The position numbers were made by a program, and so were the translations under genes. From contig NZ_RCCC01000001.1 of the NCBI RefSeq assembly GCF_003663825.1, positions 2,736,501-2,800,500 of the forward strand: DNA of 64,000 bases, in the 5' to 3' direction. This DNA is from Acidovorax sp. 106 (GTDB taxonomy: Bacteria > Pseudomonadota > Gammaproteobacteria > Burkholderiales > Burkholderiaceae_C). Below the pieces are notes generated by a model, which was not told the origin of the DNA, searched no databases, and saw only the letters and a program-made list of their open reading frames with translations. Each line of letters begins with the position of its first letter. Within the stretch, counting starts at the first letter, position 1. Shown piece by piece: positions 17,614 to 26,859 of this stretch.

Positions 17614-19026
17614 ATGGCTGAATTCAAGGAAATTTCCCCTAACGCATCGGCCACGGCCAAGGTGACGAACTGGTTTGAGAACCGGTTTCCCACGGCGTTT
17701 GATGCGTACCGCGTGCACATGTCGGAGTACTACGCTCCGAAGAACTTCAACTTCTGGTACATCTTTGGTTCGCTGGCATTGCTGGTGCTGGTCATCCAGA
17801 TCGTCACTGGTATCTTCCTGGTGATGCACTACAAGCCTGATGCCAATCTGGCTTTCGCATCGGTGGAATACATCATGCGCGACGTGCCTTGGGGCTGGCT
17901 GATTCGCTACATGCACTCCACTGGCGCTTCGGCCTTCTTTGTCGTGGTGTATCTGCACATGTTCCGTGGCCTGCTCTACGGCTCGTACCGCAAGCCACGT
18001 GAATTGGTCTGGATCTTTGGCTGCGCCATCTTCCTGTGCCTGATGGCCGAGGCCTTCATGGGCTACCTGCTGCCTTGGGGCCAGATGTCGTACTGGGGCG
18101 CTCAGGTGATCGTGAACCTGTTTGCTGCCATTCCGTTCATTGGCCCCGATCTGGCCTTGCTCATCCGTGGTGATTTTGTGGTGGGCGATGCGACCCTGAA
18201 CCGCTTCTTCAGCTTCCACGTGATTGCGGTGCCTTTGGTGCTGCTGGGCTTGGTGGTGGCGCACTTGTTGGCGCTGCACGATGTGGGCTCCAACAACCCC
18301 GACGGCGTCGAAATCAAGGGCCCCAATGCGCCCCGCGATGCCAAGGGCAAGCCCCTGGACGGCGTGCCGTTCCACCCTTACTACACCGTTCACGATATCT
18401 TTGGTGTTGCGGTCTTCTTGCTGGTGTTCTCGGCGGTGATCTTCTTCGCCCCTGAGTTCGGTGGCTACTTCCTGGAGTACAACAACTTCATCCCGGCCGA
18501 CCCTTTGGTAACGCCGCTGCACATTGCACCAGTCTGGTACTTCACGCCGTTCTACTCGATGCTGCGTGCCATCACCAGCGAGATGATGTACGCCCTGATC
18601 GCCTGCGTGGCCCTGGGTGCGCTTTTTGGTGCAGTGAAGGCTCAATTGCCTGGCATCTTCAAGGCCGCGATTGCAGGTGCTGGTGCGGTGGTCATCCTGC
18701 TCATGTTGGCCATTGATGCCAAGTTCTGGGGTGTGGTGGTCATGGGCGGTGCTGTGATCATTCTGTTCTTCTTGCCATGGCTGGATTACAGCCCAGTGAA
18801 GTCCATTCGCTACCGTCCCGATTGGCACAAGTATTTCTACGGTGTCTTTGTGATCAACTTCCTGATCCTGGGTTACTTGGGCGTACAGCCTCCGTCTCCT
18901 GTGGGTGAGCGGGTTTCTCAAGTGGGCACGCTGTTCTACTTCGGCTTCTTCATGTTGATGCCCTGGTGGAGTCGCATTGGCAAGACCAAGCCCGTGCCCG
19001 ATCGCGTTACCTACGTTGCGCACTGA
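17614..19026 (+). CDS. petB: Cytochrome b subunit of the bc1 complex
   Basis: Cytochrome b, 470 residues with about nine hydrophobic segments. The b-heme His pairs lie in helices around RYMHSTGASAFFVVVYLHMFRGL and FFSFHVIAVPLVLLGLVVAHLLALH (split here into motif calls: YMHS, YLHMFRG, FHVIAVP, AHLLALH). The Qo-site PEF(G) motif corresponds to APEFGGYF, and LLPWGQMSYWGA is also typical. It is longer than the mitochondrial-type protein because of a C-terminal extension, usual in betaproteobacteria. It lies 11 bases after petA. Confidence 0.97.
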   Translation: MAEFKEISPNASATAKVTNWFENRFPTAFDAYRVHMSEYYAPKNFNFWYIFGSLALLVLVIQIVTGIFLVMHYKPDANLAFASVEYIMRDVPWGWLIRYMHSTGASAFFVVVYLHMFRGLLYGSYRKPRELVWIFGCAIFLCLMAEAFMGYLLPWGQMSYWGAQVIVNLFAAIPFIGPDLALLIRGDFVVGDATLNRFFSFHVIAVPLVLLGLVVAHLLALHDVGSNNPDGVEIKGPNAPRDAKGKPLDGVPFHPYYTVHDIFGVAVFLLVFSAVIFFAPEFGGYFLEYNNFIPADPLVTPLHIAPVWYFTPFYSMLRAITSEMMYALIACVALGALFGAVKAQLPGIFKAAIAGAGAVVILLMLAIDAKFWGVVVMGGAVIILFFLPWLDYSPVKSIRYRPDWHKYFYGVFVINFLILGYLGVQPPSPVGERVSQVGTLFYFGFFMLMPWWSRIGKTKPVPDRVTYVAH

Positions 19027-19044
19027 GAGCAGGAGCAAATAACA

Positions 19045-19803
19045 ATGAAGAAACTCATTCTCACGATGGTGGCAGCGCTGGGTCTGGTGGCAGGCTCTGC
19101 CATGGCTTCCGGTGGCGGGGTTGCGCTGGACAAGGCGCCAGCCAAGACCAACGACCTGGCATCTCTGCAAAATGGTGCCAAGCTGTTCGTCAATTACTGC
19201 CTGAATTGCCACTCTGCGGCGTACATGCGCTTCAATCGTCTGAAGGACATTGGCCTTTCAGATCAGCAGGTGAAGGACAATCTGTTGTTCACCACCGACA
19301 AGGTGGGTGAGACAATGAAGTCCGCGATTGATCCAAAACAAGCCAAGGCTTGGTTTGGCGCCAATCCTCCTGACCTCACCGTGATTGCGCGTTCGCGTGC
19401 CAGCTCGGCGGGGTCTGGTGCAGATTACCTCTACACCTACTTGCGTACCTATTACCGAGACGACGCCAAGCTGACCGGCTGGAACAACCTGGTGTTTCCC
19501 AATGTTGGCATGCCCCATGCCTTGTGGGAGTTGCAGGGCGAGCGTCGTCCCGTGTTTGAAGAGCAAGAGAGTCACGGCAAAAAGACCCATGTTTTCAAGG
19601 GTTGGGAGCAAGTGACTCCGGGCAAGCTGACTCCGGTTCAGTACGACGAGGCGGTGGGTGATCTGGTGAACTACATGCAGTGGATGGCCGAGCCTGCGCA
19701 AAATACGCGCATCCGTGTCGGGGTCTGGGTTCTGATTTTCCTGGGCCTCTTCACCATCATTGCATGGCGGCTGAACGCGTCTTTCTGGAAAGACGTCAAA
19801 TAA
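19045..19803 (+). CDS. petC: Cytochrome c1
   Basis: Cytochrome c1, 252 residues. A Sec signal peptide ends near residue 21 (GSAMA). The c-type heme motif CLNCH is at residues 52-56, the Met ligand is likely in NVGMPHALWE, and a C-terminal membrane anchor (about 227-245) holds it in the inner membrane. It completes the three-subunit bc1 complex of petABC, 18 bases after petB. Two terminator-like hairpins follow. Confidence 0.97.
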   Translation: MKKLILTMVAALGLVAGSAMASGGGVALDKAPAKTNDLASLQNGAKLFVNYCLNCHSAAYMRFNRLKDIGLSDQQVKDNLLFTTDKVGETMKSAIDPKQAKAWFGANPPDLTVIARSRASSAGSGADYLYTYLRTYYRDDAKLTGWNNLVFPNVGMPHALWELQGERRPVFEEQESHGKKTHVFKGWEQVTPGKLTPVQYDEAVGDLVNYMQWMAEPAQNTRIRVGVWVLIFLGLFTIIAWRLNASFWKDVK

Positions 19804-19813
19804 TTCGCTGATC

Positions 19814-19852
19814 TTCCGGCGACACCCGCGTGCGGGTTCGCCGGAATTTTTT
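19814..19852 (+). terminator. Terminator after petC
   Basis: Stem TTCCGGCGA / TCGCCGGAA with an inner stem ACCCGC / GCGGGT, then six T. A strong intrinsic terminator. Confidence 0.9.
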
Positions 19853-19854
19853 AC

Positions 19855-19886
19855 AGAGTGGGCGCTTTGGTGCGTCCCACTCTTTT
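19855..19886 (+). terminator. Second hairpin with T-run ahead of sspA
   Basis: AGAGTGGG / CCCACTCT with an inner CGC / GCG pairing, then TTTT. It starts 3 bases after the first terminator's T-run and ends 21 bases before sspA. A backup terminator or an attenuator of read-through into sspA. Confidence 0.6.
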
Positions 19887-19907
19887 GATTTTTAGGAGCC
19901 TCCCACC

Positions 19908-20519
19908 ATGATGGTGCTTTACTCGGGAACCACTTGCCCTTTTTCCCACCGTTGCCGCTTTGTCTTGTTTGAAAAAGGCATGGATTTCGAAATCCGCGAT
20001 GTAGACCTGTACAACAAGCCAGAAGACATCAGCGTGATGAACCCCTATGGGCAAGTGCCTATTTTGGTGGAGCGCGACCTGATTCTGTATGAGTCGAACA
20101 TCATCAATGAGTACATCGATGAGCGCTTTCCGCATCCGCAACTGATGCCTGGTGACCCGGTCGATCGCGCCCGTGTCCGCCTGTTCTTGCTGAACTTTGA
20201 AAAAGAGCTGTTCGTGCATGTGAACACGCTGGAATCGCGTGCCACCAAGGGCAACGAAAAGGCGTTGGAAAAGGCGCGTGCTCATATCCGTGACCGACTG
20301 ACCCAACTGGCGCCTGTGTTCCTCAAGAACAAGTACATGCTGGGCGATAACTTCTCGATGCTGGATGTCGCTATTGCGCCTTTGCTCTGGCGCCTGGATT
20401 ACTACGGCATTGAGCTGAGCAAAAATGCTGCCCCGTTGCTCAAGTATGCGGAGCGTATCTTCTCTCGCCCTGCCTACATTGAAGCGCTGACACCTTCTGA
20501 AAAGGTCATGCGCAAGTAA
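19908..20519 (+). CDS. sspA: Stringent starvation protein A
   Basis: SspA, 203 residues, a GST-fold protein that binds RNA polymerase. The thioredoxin-like half contains TCPFSHRCRFVLFEKGMDFE and NPYGQVPILVERDLILYESNIINEYIDERFPHP; the C-terminal helical half ends SRPAYIEALTPSEK. In this family the fold lacks glutathione transferase activity. Start ATG 19908 has AGGAG 10-14 bases upstream. It is followed by sspB. Confidence 0.95.
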   Translation: MMVLYSGTTCPFSHRCRFVLFEKGMDFEIRDVDLYNKPEDISVMNPYGQVPILVERDLILYESNIINEYIDERFPHPQLMPGDPVDRARVRLFLLNFEKELFVHVNTLESRATKGNEKALEKARAHIRDRLTQLAPVFLKNKYMLGDNFSMLDVAIAPLLWRLDYYGIELSKNAAPLLKYAERIFSRPAYIEALTPSEKVMRK

Positions 20520-20564
20520 GCGCGGCAGTCCCTTCTTTTCACCGACCGAACCGTTTCATTGCCC

Positions 20565-21089
20565 ATGAATGCTCAGGAATCGACTTCTACGCGCCCTTAC
20601 CTGATTCGTGCCTTGTACGAGTGGTGTACCGACAATGGGTTGACCCCTTACGTGGCGGTGCGCGTGGACGAGTCGGTGCAGGTGCCGCGGGAGTTTGTGC
20701 ACGAGGGTGAGATCGTGCTGAACATCAGCTACGACGCGACCAGCGCCTTGCAGCTGGGCAATGATTTCATTGAGTTCAAGGCCCGCTTTGGTGGCAAGCC
20801 GCGTGACATCCTTGTGCCGGTTGGGCGCGTCATTGCCATTTACGCGCGTGAAAATGGGCAAGGCATGGCATTTCCAGCGCCGGTAGATGGTTTGGTTGCG
20901 CCTTCTTCGCCTGTGTCACTCGCGCCAGCGTCGAGCACACTGGTGTTGGAGGAGGCGCCCGCGGCGGCGGCAGATGAGCGTGTTGTTCAACTGGTGCCCG
21001 CGGCCGATGCCGAATCCGGTGCGGGGGATGCCCCTCGCCCAACGCCCGGTCCTGCAGGCGGTCGCCCTTCGCTAAAACGCGTGAAATAG
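20565..21089 (+). CDS. sspB: ClpXP adaptor SspB
   Basis: SspB, 174 residues, which delivers ssrA-tagged proteins to ClpXP. The folded part (about 10-112) has RPYLIRALYEWCTDNGLTPYVAV, GEIVLNISYDATSALQLGND and DILVPVGRVIAIYARENGQG. A Pro/Ala/Glu-rich flexible tail ends in a basic ClpX-binding segment (RPSLKRVK). It lies 45 bases after sspA. Confidence 0.95.
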   Translation: MNAQESTSTRPYLIRALYEWCTDNGLTPYVAVRVDESVQVPREFVHEGEIVLNISYDATSALQLGNDFIEFKARFGGKPRDILVPVGRVIAIYARENGQGMAFPAPVDGLVAPSSPVSLAPASSTLVLEEAPAAAADERVVQLVPAADAESGAGDAPRPTPGPAGGRPSLKRVK

Positions 21090-21135
21090 CGGTTTTTGTT
21101 TTTAGGCCTGTTTTTCGATATAGAATGCGGGCTTC

Positions 21136-21211
21136 GCCGGTTTAGCTCAGTTGGTAGAGCACCCGCCTTGTAAGCGGTAGGTCGTCAGTTCGATTCCGAC
21201 AACCGGCACCA
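21136..21211 (+). tRNA. tRNA-Thr (anticodon UGU)
   Basis: A full cloverleaf: acceptor GCCGGTT / AACCGGC, D-loop AGCTCAGTTGGTAGAGC, anticodon loop CTTGTAA with TGT at 21169-21171, variable AGGTC, T-loop GTTCGATTC, and a genome-encoded CCA at 21209-21211. It reads ACA. The outermost anticodon-stem pair (C-T) is mismatched. Confidence 0.97.
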
Positions 21212-21251
21212 TTTTTCTTGTGGATGCCTCAGCATCCTTTCATTCGCCAGT

Positions 21252-21560
21252 TCAACGCACGCCAGTTTGAACTTTCAGGCGAATGGAGTTAACCTCCCAC
21301 CCCCGGACCCGCAAATGAGCCTGCAATGCAGGCAGGATTTGGCGCAGCTTGGCCGCAGCCGAGTTGCTGCTGACAAGAAGGCACCAGCTTGTTCCGTCAA
21401 TCGGGCCAGCCTGTAGCGTGCCTCGCAGTCCTGGGGGAATCAATGGTTCTATGGCCTTCAGCCGGTCGCTGGAGTCTCTGGTGAGCGCGGTCAGCATGGC
21501 TAGCGTGGGGGACTCGGCGCTGGCTTGCTGCAACGTAACGGCGTGATGGCGGCGGTTCAT
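21252..21560 (-). CDS. DciA-like DUF721 protein
   Basis: With ATG 21560 the protein has 102 residues. The segment from RLKAIEPLIPPGLRGTLQAG through WCLLVSSNSAAAKLRQILPALQAHLRVRGWEV resembles the DUF721 fold of DciA, the replicative-helicase operator/loader of bacteria that lack DnaC. Its position beside an M23 peptidase gene and secA is the one commonly occupied by DUF721 genes. Identification is by fold pattern and context only. Start codons of this gene and the M23 gene are 31 bases apart in divergent orientation. Confidence 0.7.
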   Translation of the reverse strand: MNRRHHAVTLQQASAESPTLAMLTALTRDSSDRLKAIEPLIPPGLRGTLQAGPIDGTSWCLLVSSNSAAAKLRQILPALQAHLRVRGWEVNSIRLKVQTGVR

Positions 21561-21591
21561 GGGTGGGCCTCTATGGCATGGAGATAACTTT

Positions 21592-22575
21592 GTGCATTTG
21601 ATTATCACGGACGCTCGTTCGGCCCGTACCCGGTCTATTCATCTGTCGGGTGTGCGCCTTGTGTTGGCTGGGTTGCTGCTTTCGCTGGGGCTGATGCTGG
21701 TGGCTGCGCTGTTGTACCACTGGGTCTTTTTGAAAGGCGCGCGCGAGGGGTGGCCTGTGTTTGGCTCATTGGTCAAGCTGGTGGTCAAAGACGAGTTTGA
21801 AGAGCGTGACAAGTTCATGCGGGCCAATCTGGATGCGATGGCCCGTCGCGTGGGGGATATGCAGGCGCGCATGGTGCAGCTGGAATCTCTTGGGGACCGT
21901 GTCATGGGGCTTTCGGGTATGTCTCCCTCTGACATCCCCAAAAATGATGGCCGTGGCGGTGCCCTGGTGGGTGCCCGCAACCTGTCGATGGAAGAGTTGC
22001 AGGCCACGCTGGATGATCTGGAAAAACTGACCAACCAGCGGGTCGATTGGATGACGGTGATGGAGTCAAGGCTCTTTGACCAGCACATCCGCAAAAAAAT
22101 GGTACCCACCCACGCCCCGGTCAGTGGGCGTGCGGCGGGCTCTGCGTTTGGCTGGCGGCTGGACCCCTTTACGGGCCAATCGGCGTTGCATACAGGGCTG
22201 GACTTTCAGGCCGATACCGGTACCCCCATTTTGGCTGCAGCGGGAGGGGTGGTCATTGCCCAAGAATTTCATCCTGCCTACGGCAACATGATCGAGGTGG
22301 ACCATGGGAACCAGTTGGTGACGCGCTATGCGCACGCCTCTCGCACGCTGGTCAAGCAGGGTGATCTGGTCAAGCGGGGGCAGAAAATTGCGGAGGTCGG
22401 AACCACTGGCCGATCAACGGGGCCGCATCTGCATTTTGAAGTGCTGGTGCAGGGCGTCTTTCAGGATCCGCAAAAATTCCTGAATGCAGGAACGGGCAAG
22501 GCGGATCTCGCGCTGGCTGCTGCATCCAAGGGGGCTGTAGTAGCGCAGCAAAACCCTACACCTGCGGGCAGGTAA
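21592..22575 (+). CDS. M23-family cell-wall metallopeptidase
   Basis: Inner-membrane-anchored LytM-type protein, 327 residues from GTG 21592. It has a membrane helix at about 23-45, a coiled-coil region (about 75-165, with QLESLGDRVMGL and LQATLDDLEKL), and a C-terminal M23 domain with zinc ligands in LHTGLDF (HxxxD) and GPHLHFEV (HxH). The GTG start has GGAG 9-12 bases upstream, whereas the upstream in-frame ATG 21559 has none visible. The active-site residues are complete, so it may cleave peptidoglycan cross-links rather than only activate amidases. Confidence 0.92.
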   Translation: MHLIITDARSARTRSIHLSGVRLVLAGLLLSLGLMLVAALLYHWVFLKGAREGWPVFGSLVKLVVKDEFEERDKFMRANLDAMARRVGDMQARMVQLESLGDRVMGLSGMSPSDIPKNDGRGGALVGARNLSMEELQATLDDLEKLTNQRVDWMTVMESRLFDQHIRKKMVPTHAPVSGRAAGSAFGWRLDPFTGQSALHTGLDFQADTGTPILAAAGGVVIAQEFHPAYGNMIEVDHGNQLVTRYAHASRTLVKQGDLVKRGQKIAEVGTTGRSTGPHLHFEVLVQGVFQDPQKFLNAGTGKADLALAAASKGAVVAQQNPTPAGR

Positions 22576-22660
22576 AATCGCCAGTCCTGTGTTCGGCCTC
22601 GGAGTGCTTGCATTCTTGAGCGACGGACCCAACTGAACTCAATTCTTATTAGGGATTTCG

Positions 22661-22696
22661 GTCGTTCAACGGCACCGCGTTGGTGTGTTGAACGGT
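22661..22696 (+). promoter_or_regulatory. Leader hairpin just upstream of secA
   Basis: GTTCAAC (22664-22670) pairs with GTTGAAC (22687-22693); inside, GCACC pairs with GGTGT around loop GCGTT, with one bulged G, and three outer pairs extend it. It ends 9 bases before the secA ATG, occupying the place of the ribosome binding site. There is no T-run, so it is not a terminator. Confidence 0.6.
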
Positions 22697-22705
22697 CCTG
22701 TTCGC

Positions 22706-25465
22706 ATGGCCACCAACTTCCTCACCAAAATATTCGGCAGCCGCAATGACCGGCTTCTCAAGCAATACCGCAAAGTGGTCGCTCGCATCAACGAGATGGA
22801 GCCTGAGTATGAGAAGCTGTCTGACGACGCATTGCGCGCCAAGACCCAGGAGTTCAAGGACCGGGTAGCCCAAGGCGAATCGCTGGATGCCCTCTTGCCT
22901 GAGGCCTTTGCCGTCGTGCGCGAAGGCTCCAAGCGCGTGATGAAGATGCGCCACTTTGACGTGCAGATGCTGGGTGGGATGGCCCTGCACCACGGCAAGA
23001 TCTCCGAAATGCGCACGGGCGAGGGCAAGACCCTGACCGCTACGCTGCCGGTGTACCTCAATGCCTTGTCAGGCAAGGGGGTTCATGTGGTCACCGTGAA
23101 CGACTACCTGGCCAATCGCGATGCCCAGTGGATGGGTCGCCTCTACAACTTCCTGGGCCTGACCGTGGGCATCAACCTGCCCAACATGCCGCGCGAGGAA
23201 AAGCAGGCCGCGTACCGTGCAGACATCACCTACGGCACCAACAACGAGTACGGTTTTGACTACCTGCGCGACAACATGGTGTATGAAGCCCATGACCGTG
23301 TGCAGCAGGGCTTGAACTACGCCATCGTGGACGAGGTGGACTCCATCTTGATCGACGAAGCGCGCACGCCGCTCATCATCAGTGGGCAAGCCGAAGACCA
23401 CACGGCGATGTATATCGCGATGAACAAGGTGGTACCGCTGCTGGTGCGCCAAGAGGGTGAAGCCGATCCTCGCACGGGCGAGGGTGTGACCAAGCCCGGT
23501 GACTTCACGCTGGATGAGAAAACCCACCAGGTGTTCTTGACGGAGCAGGGCCACGAGTCGGCCGAACGCATTTTGGCCAGCCAGGGGCTGATTGCCGAAG
23601 GCGCCTCGGTGTACGACCCTGCCAACATCACGCTGATGCACCACCTGTATGCAGCGCTGCGTGCCAATCATCTCTATCACCGTGACCAGCACTATGTGGT
23701 GCAAAACGGTGAAATCGTCATCGTGGACGAGTTCACTGGCCGTTTGATGTCGGGCCGCCGCTGGAGCGATGGCCTGCACCAGGCCGTGGAGGCCAAGGAA
23801 GGCGTCAACATCCAGGCTGAAAACCAGACCCTGGCGTCGATCACCTTCCAGAACTACTTCCGCTTGTACAACAAGCTCTCGGGCATGACCGGCACTGCCG
23901 ATACCGAAGCCTATGAGTTTCAGGAAATCTACGGCCTGGAAACCGTGGTGATCCCACCCAACCGCCAGAGCCTGCGCGATGACCAGCTCGACCGTGTGTA
24001 CAAGACCACCCGCGAAAAGTACGAAGCGGCCATCAAGGACATTCGCGAGTGCCACGAGCGAGGCCAGCCTGTGCTGGTGGGCACCACATCGATCGAGAAT
24101 TCGGAAATCATTGACCAGCTCTTGAACAAAGAGGGCTTGCCCCACCAGGTGCTCAACGCCAAGCAGCATGCCCGTGAGGCCGACATCGTGGCCCAGGCCG
24201 GGCGTGAGGGCATGATCACCATCGCTACCAACATGGCGGGCCGTGGTACCGACATCGTGCTGGGCGGCAACATTGAAAAGCTCATCTCTGCGATTGAGGC
24301 GGACGAGTCTTTGGACGAAGCCGCCCGCCATGCGCAGATTGAGAAAGTGCGCGCCGACTGGAAGGTAGACCACGAAAAAATCAAGGCATTGGGCGGCTTG
24401 CGCATCATCGCCACCGAGCGCCATGAATCGCGCCGCATCGACAACCAACTGCGTGGCCGCTCTGGCCGCCAAGGTGACCCTGGCTCGTCGCGCTTTTACC
24501 TGAGCCTGGACGATTCGCTGATGCGCATCTTCGCGGGTGACCGCGTCAAGTCCATCATGGATCGCCTGAAGATGCCCGACGGTGAGGCCATCGAGGCAGG
24601 CATCGTGACCCGCAGCATTGAGTCGGCCCAGCGCAAAGTGGAAGCCCGCAACTTCGATATCCGCAAGCAACTGCTGGAATACGACGATGTGGCCAACGAC
24701 CAGCGCAAGGTGATCTACCAGCAGCGCAACGACATTCTGGACGCATCGGACCTGGCGGATGTGCTCGCCGCCATGCGCGAAGACTCCATGACCGACTTGG
24801 TGCGCTTGTATGTGCCTGTTGAGTCGGTCGAAGAGCAGTGGGACCTGCCAGCACTGGAGAAAGCGCTCAATGAAGAGTGGCAAATCGCCGTCTCGTTGCA
24901 AGACATGGTTGCCCAATCAGAGTCCATCACCGACGAAGAAATCCTGGAGCGCGTGGTCAAGCTGGCCCATGCCGCCTTCGATGCCAAGGTGGAGCTGGTG
25001 GGGCGTGAGAACTTCACCCAGTTTGAGCGTGCGGTATTGCTGCAGAGCTTTGACTCCAACTGGCGTGACCACTTGAGCTCTTTGGACTACCTGCGCCAGG
25101 GCATCCATTTGCGTGGCTATGCCCAAAAGCAACCCAAGCAAGAGTACAAGCGCGAAGCCTTCGAGCTGTTCCGCCAGTTGATCGACAGCGTCAAGAACGA
25201 AGTCACCAAGATTTTGATGACGGTGCAGGTGCAGTCGCCCGCGCAGCTCGACGAAGCCGCTCAGCAGCTGGAAGCCCGTGCCGAGCACATCTCCAATGTG
25301 ACCTATACCGCCCCCACAGAAACTGGGGAAGCCCAGACCGTCCCTGAAGGGCAAGCGCTGGGTGGTGATGAAGGGGCTTTTGAAGGCCTGCGTGTGGGCC
25401 GTAACGACCCATGCCCCTGCGGTAGCGGCAAGAAATACAAGCAGTGCCACGGTAAGCTGGCCTGA
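22706..25465 (+). CDS. secA: Preprotein translocase ATPase SecA
   Basis: SecA, 919 residues, drives post-translational export through SecYEG. Walker A is in [11 protein letters not shown], the DEAD-like box in [12 protein letters not shown], and the second motor domain shows [14 protein letters not shown] and [19 protein letters not shown]. The C-terminal zinc-binding SecB/lipid-interacting tail [14 protein letters not shown] is complete. ATG 22706 begins [16 protein letters not shown], the conserved N-terminus; a TTG 21 bases upstream is less likely. A stable hairpin lies directly before the start. Confidence 0.98.
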   Translation: MATNFLTKIFGSRNDRLLKQYRKVVARINEMEPEYEKLSDDALRAKTQEFKDRVAQGESLDALLPEAFAVVREGSKRVMKMRHFDVQMLGGMALHHGKISEMRTGEGKTLTATLPVYLNALSGKGVHVVTVNDYLANRDAQWMGRLYNFLGLTVGINLPNMPREEKQAAYRADITYGTNNEYGFDYLRDNMVYEAHDRVQQGLNYAIVDEVDSILIDEARTPLIISGQAEDHTAMYIAMNKVVPLLVRQEGEADPRTGEGVTKPGDFTLDEKTHQVFLTEQGHESAERILASQGLIAEGASVYDPANITLMHHLYAALRANHLYHRDQHYVVQNGEIVIVDEFTGRLMSGRRWSDGLHQAVEAKEGVNIQAENQTLASITFQNYFRLYNKLSGMTGTADTEAYEFQEIYGLETVVIPPNRQSLRDDQLDRVYKTTREKYEAAIKDIRECHERGQPVLVGTTSIENSEIIDQLLNKEGLPHQVLNAKQHAREADIVAQAGREGMITIATNMAGRGTDIVLGGNIEKLISAIEADESLDEAARHAQIEKVRADWKVDHEKIKALGGLRIIATERHESRRIDNQLRGRSGRQGDPGSSRFYLSLDDSLMRIFAGDRVKSIMDRLKMPDGEAIEAGIVTRSIESAQRKVEARNFDIRKQLLEYDDVANDQRKVIYQQRNDILDASDLADVLAAMREDSMTDLVRLYVPVESVEEQWDLPALEKALNEEWQIAVSLQDMVAQSESITDEEILERVVKLAHAAFDAKVELVGRENFTQFERAVLLQSFDSNWRDHLSSLDYLRQGIHLRGYAQKQPKQEYKREAFELFRQLIDSVKNEVTKILMTVQVQSPAQLDEAAQQLEARAEHISNVTYTAPTETGEAQTVPEGQALGGDEGAFEGLRVGRNDPCPCGSGKKYKQCHGKLA

Positions 25466-25480
25466 TCGCTGAGAGTACGG

Positions 25481-25505
25481 AAACACGGGCTGCGGCCCGT
25501 GTTTT
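25481..25505 (+). terminator. Terminator after secA
   Basis: Perfect 10-bp stem AAACACGGGC / GCCCGTGTTT with loop TGCG, then T-rich sequence. It separates secA from argJ. Confidence 0.85.
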
Positions 25506-25563
25506 CATTTGGATGCCATGTCTTTGCGCATAATCTTGCGCAGTTTTTCTGAAAGAGCACTCT

Positions 25564-26793
25564 ATGCCCGTGAACCTTCTGGCCCCAGTGGCCGCTGACC
25601 TGCATCCGATTGCAGGCGTTCGTATTGGCGTGACTGAAGCGGGCGTCCGCAAGGCCAACCGCAAGGACCTGACGGTGTTTTTGCTGGACGAGGGGGCCAG
25701 CGTGGCAGGGGTCTTCACGCAAAACCGTTTTTGTGCGGCGCCCGTGCAGGTCAGTCGTGAGCATTTGGCTACTGGCAAAGGCGTCCGCGCCATGGTCATC
25801 AACACGGGCAACGCCAATGCCGGTACGGGGGCAGATGGCTTGGCCCGCGCTCGCTCTACCTGCAAGGCGTTGGCTGGCTTGTTGAACGTGGCCCCCGAGC
25901 AAGTGCTGCCTTTCTCCACCGGCGTGATCATGGAGTCGCTGCCCACCGATCGCATTGAGGCAGGGCTGCCTGCCGCGCTGGCCGATGCGCAGACAGGCCA
26001 CTGGGCCCGCGCCGCAGAAGGCATCATGACGACCGACACCTTGCCCAAGGCCTTCAGTGCGCAGGCTTCGGTGGGTGGTGCCACTGTGTCGATCACCGGC
26101 ATCAGCAAAGGTGCGGGAATGATCCGCCCCAACATGGCGACCATGCTGGGCTTTTTGGCCACCGATGCGTGCGTGGATGCGTCGGTGGTGCAGCAACTGG
26201 CCCGCCATCTGGCAGACCGCTCGTTCAACCGGGTGACTATCGACGGAGATACCTCGACCAACGATTCCTTTGTGGTGGTGGCCACCAACAAGGCCGCCCA
26301 CGCACCGATCACCTCACTGGACAGTGCGGACGGGCAAACCCTGTTGGCCGCCATGCTGGGCGTGGCCCAAAAGCTGGCCCAGGCCATCGTGCGCGACGGC
26401 GAGGGGGCTACCAAGTTCATCACCGTGCGCGTAGAAGGCGGCAATACCGGCGAGGAATGCCGCCAGGTGGCCTATGCCATTGCCCATTCGCCGCTGGTCA
26501 AAACCGCTTTTTACGCGAGCGACCCCAACCTGGGCCGCATTTTGGCGGCTGTGGGCTACGCGGGCATTGCGGATCTGGACCAGACCCGCATCGACCTGTA
26601 CCTGGACGATGTGCACGTGGCCGTGAGCGGTGGGCGCAACCCCGCTTACCGCGAAGAAGATGGCCAGCGCGTGATGAAGCAAAGCGAGATCACGGTGCGG
26701 GTGGTTCTGGGCCGGGGCGAGGCATCAGACACCGTGTGGACCTGCGACTTCAGCCATGACTACGTGACAATCAACGCCGACTACCGTTCTTGA
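25564..26793 (+). CDS. argJ: Bifunctional ornithine acetyltransferase / N-acetylglutamate synthase
   Basis: ArgJ, 409 residues, recycles the acetyl group from N-acetylornithine to glutamate in arginine synthesis. The self-cleavage site is in [18 protein letters not shown], the Thr of ATMLGF becoming the nucleophile of the beta chain. [22 protein letters not shown] and [16 protein letters not shown] are further signatures. Acetylation-cycle ArgJ provides ornithine, which could feed the hydroxamate siderophore locus at 50.8 kb. Confidence 0.97.
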   Translation: MPVNLLAPVAADLHPIAGVRIGVTEAGVRKANRKDLTVFLLDEGASVAGVFTQNRFCAAPVQVSREHLATGKGVRAMVINTGNANAGTGADGLARARSTCKALAGLLNVAPEQVLPFSTGVIMESLPTDRIEAGLPAALADAQTGHWARAAEGIMTTDTLPKAFSAQASVGGATVSITGISKGAGMIRPNMATMLGFLATDACVDASVVQQLARHLADRSFNRVTIDGDTSTNDSFVVVATNKAAHAPITSLDSADGQTLLAAMLGVAQKLAQAIVRDGEGATKFITVRVEGGNTGEECRQVAYAIAHSPLVKTAFYASDPNLGRILAAVGYAGIADLDQTRIDLYLDDVHVAVSGGRNPAYREEDGQRVMKQSEITVRVVLGRGEASDTVWTCDFSHDYVTINADYRS

Positions 26794-26804
26794 TTTGATA
26801 CTGA

Positions 26805-26855
26805 TTTGCTATTAATTTGATAGCTGTCTGCGCTTATTTATCAAGCGCTAGGTGC
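26805..26855 (+). repeat. Dispersed hairpin repeat overlapping the RBS of the DUF815 gene
   Basis: TTTGCTATTAATTTGATAGC, then TGTCTGCGCTT, loop ATTTATC, and right arm AAGCGCTAGGTGC. The right arm ends 4-5 bases before ATG 26860, so AGGTG within the element serves as the likely Shine-Dalgarno. Confidence 0.85.
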
Positions 26856-26859
26856 CCAT

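Noticed and set aside
17413..19212. Minus-strand 599-codon open frame across petA and petB
   Set aside because: Antisense to bc1 genes with His/Gln-rich composition; no family features.
23069..24916. Minus-strand 615-codon open frame inside secA
   Set aside because: Antisense shadow of secA; no ribosome binding site or motif.
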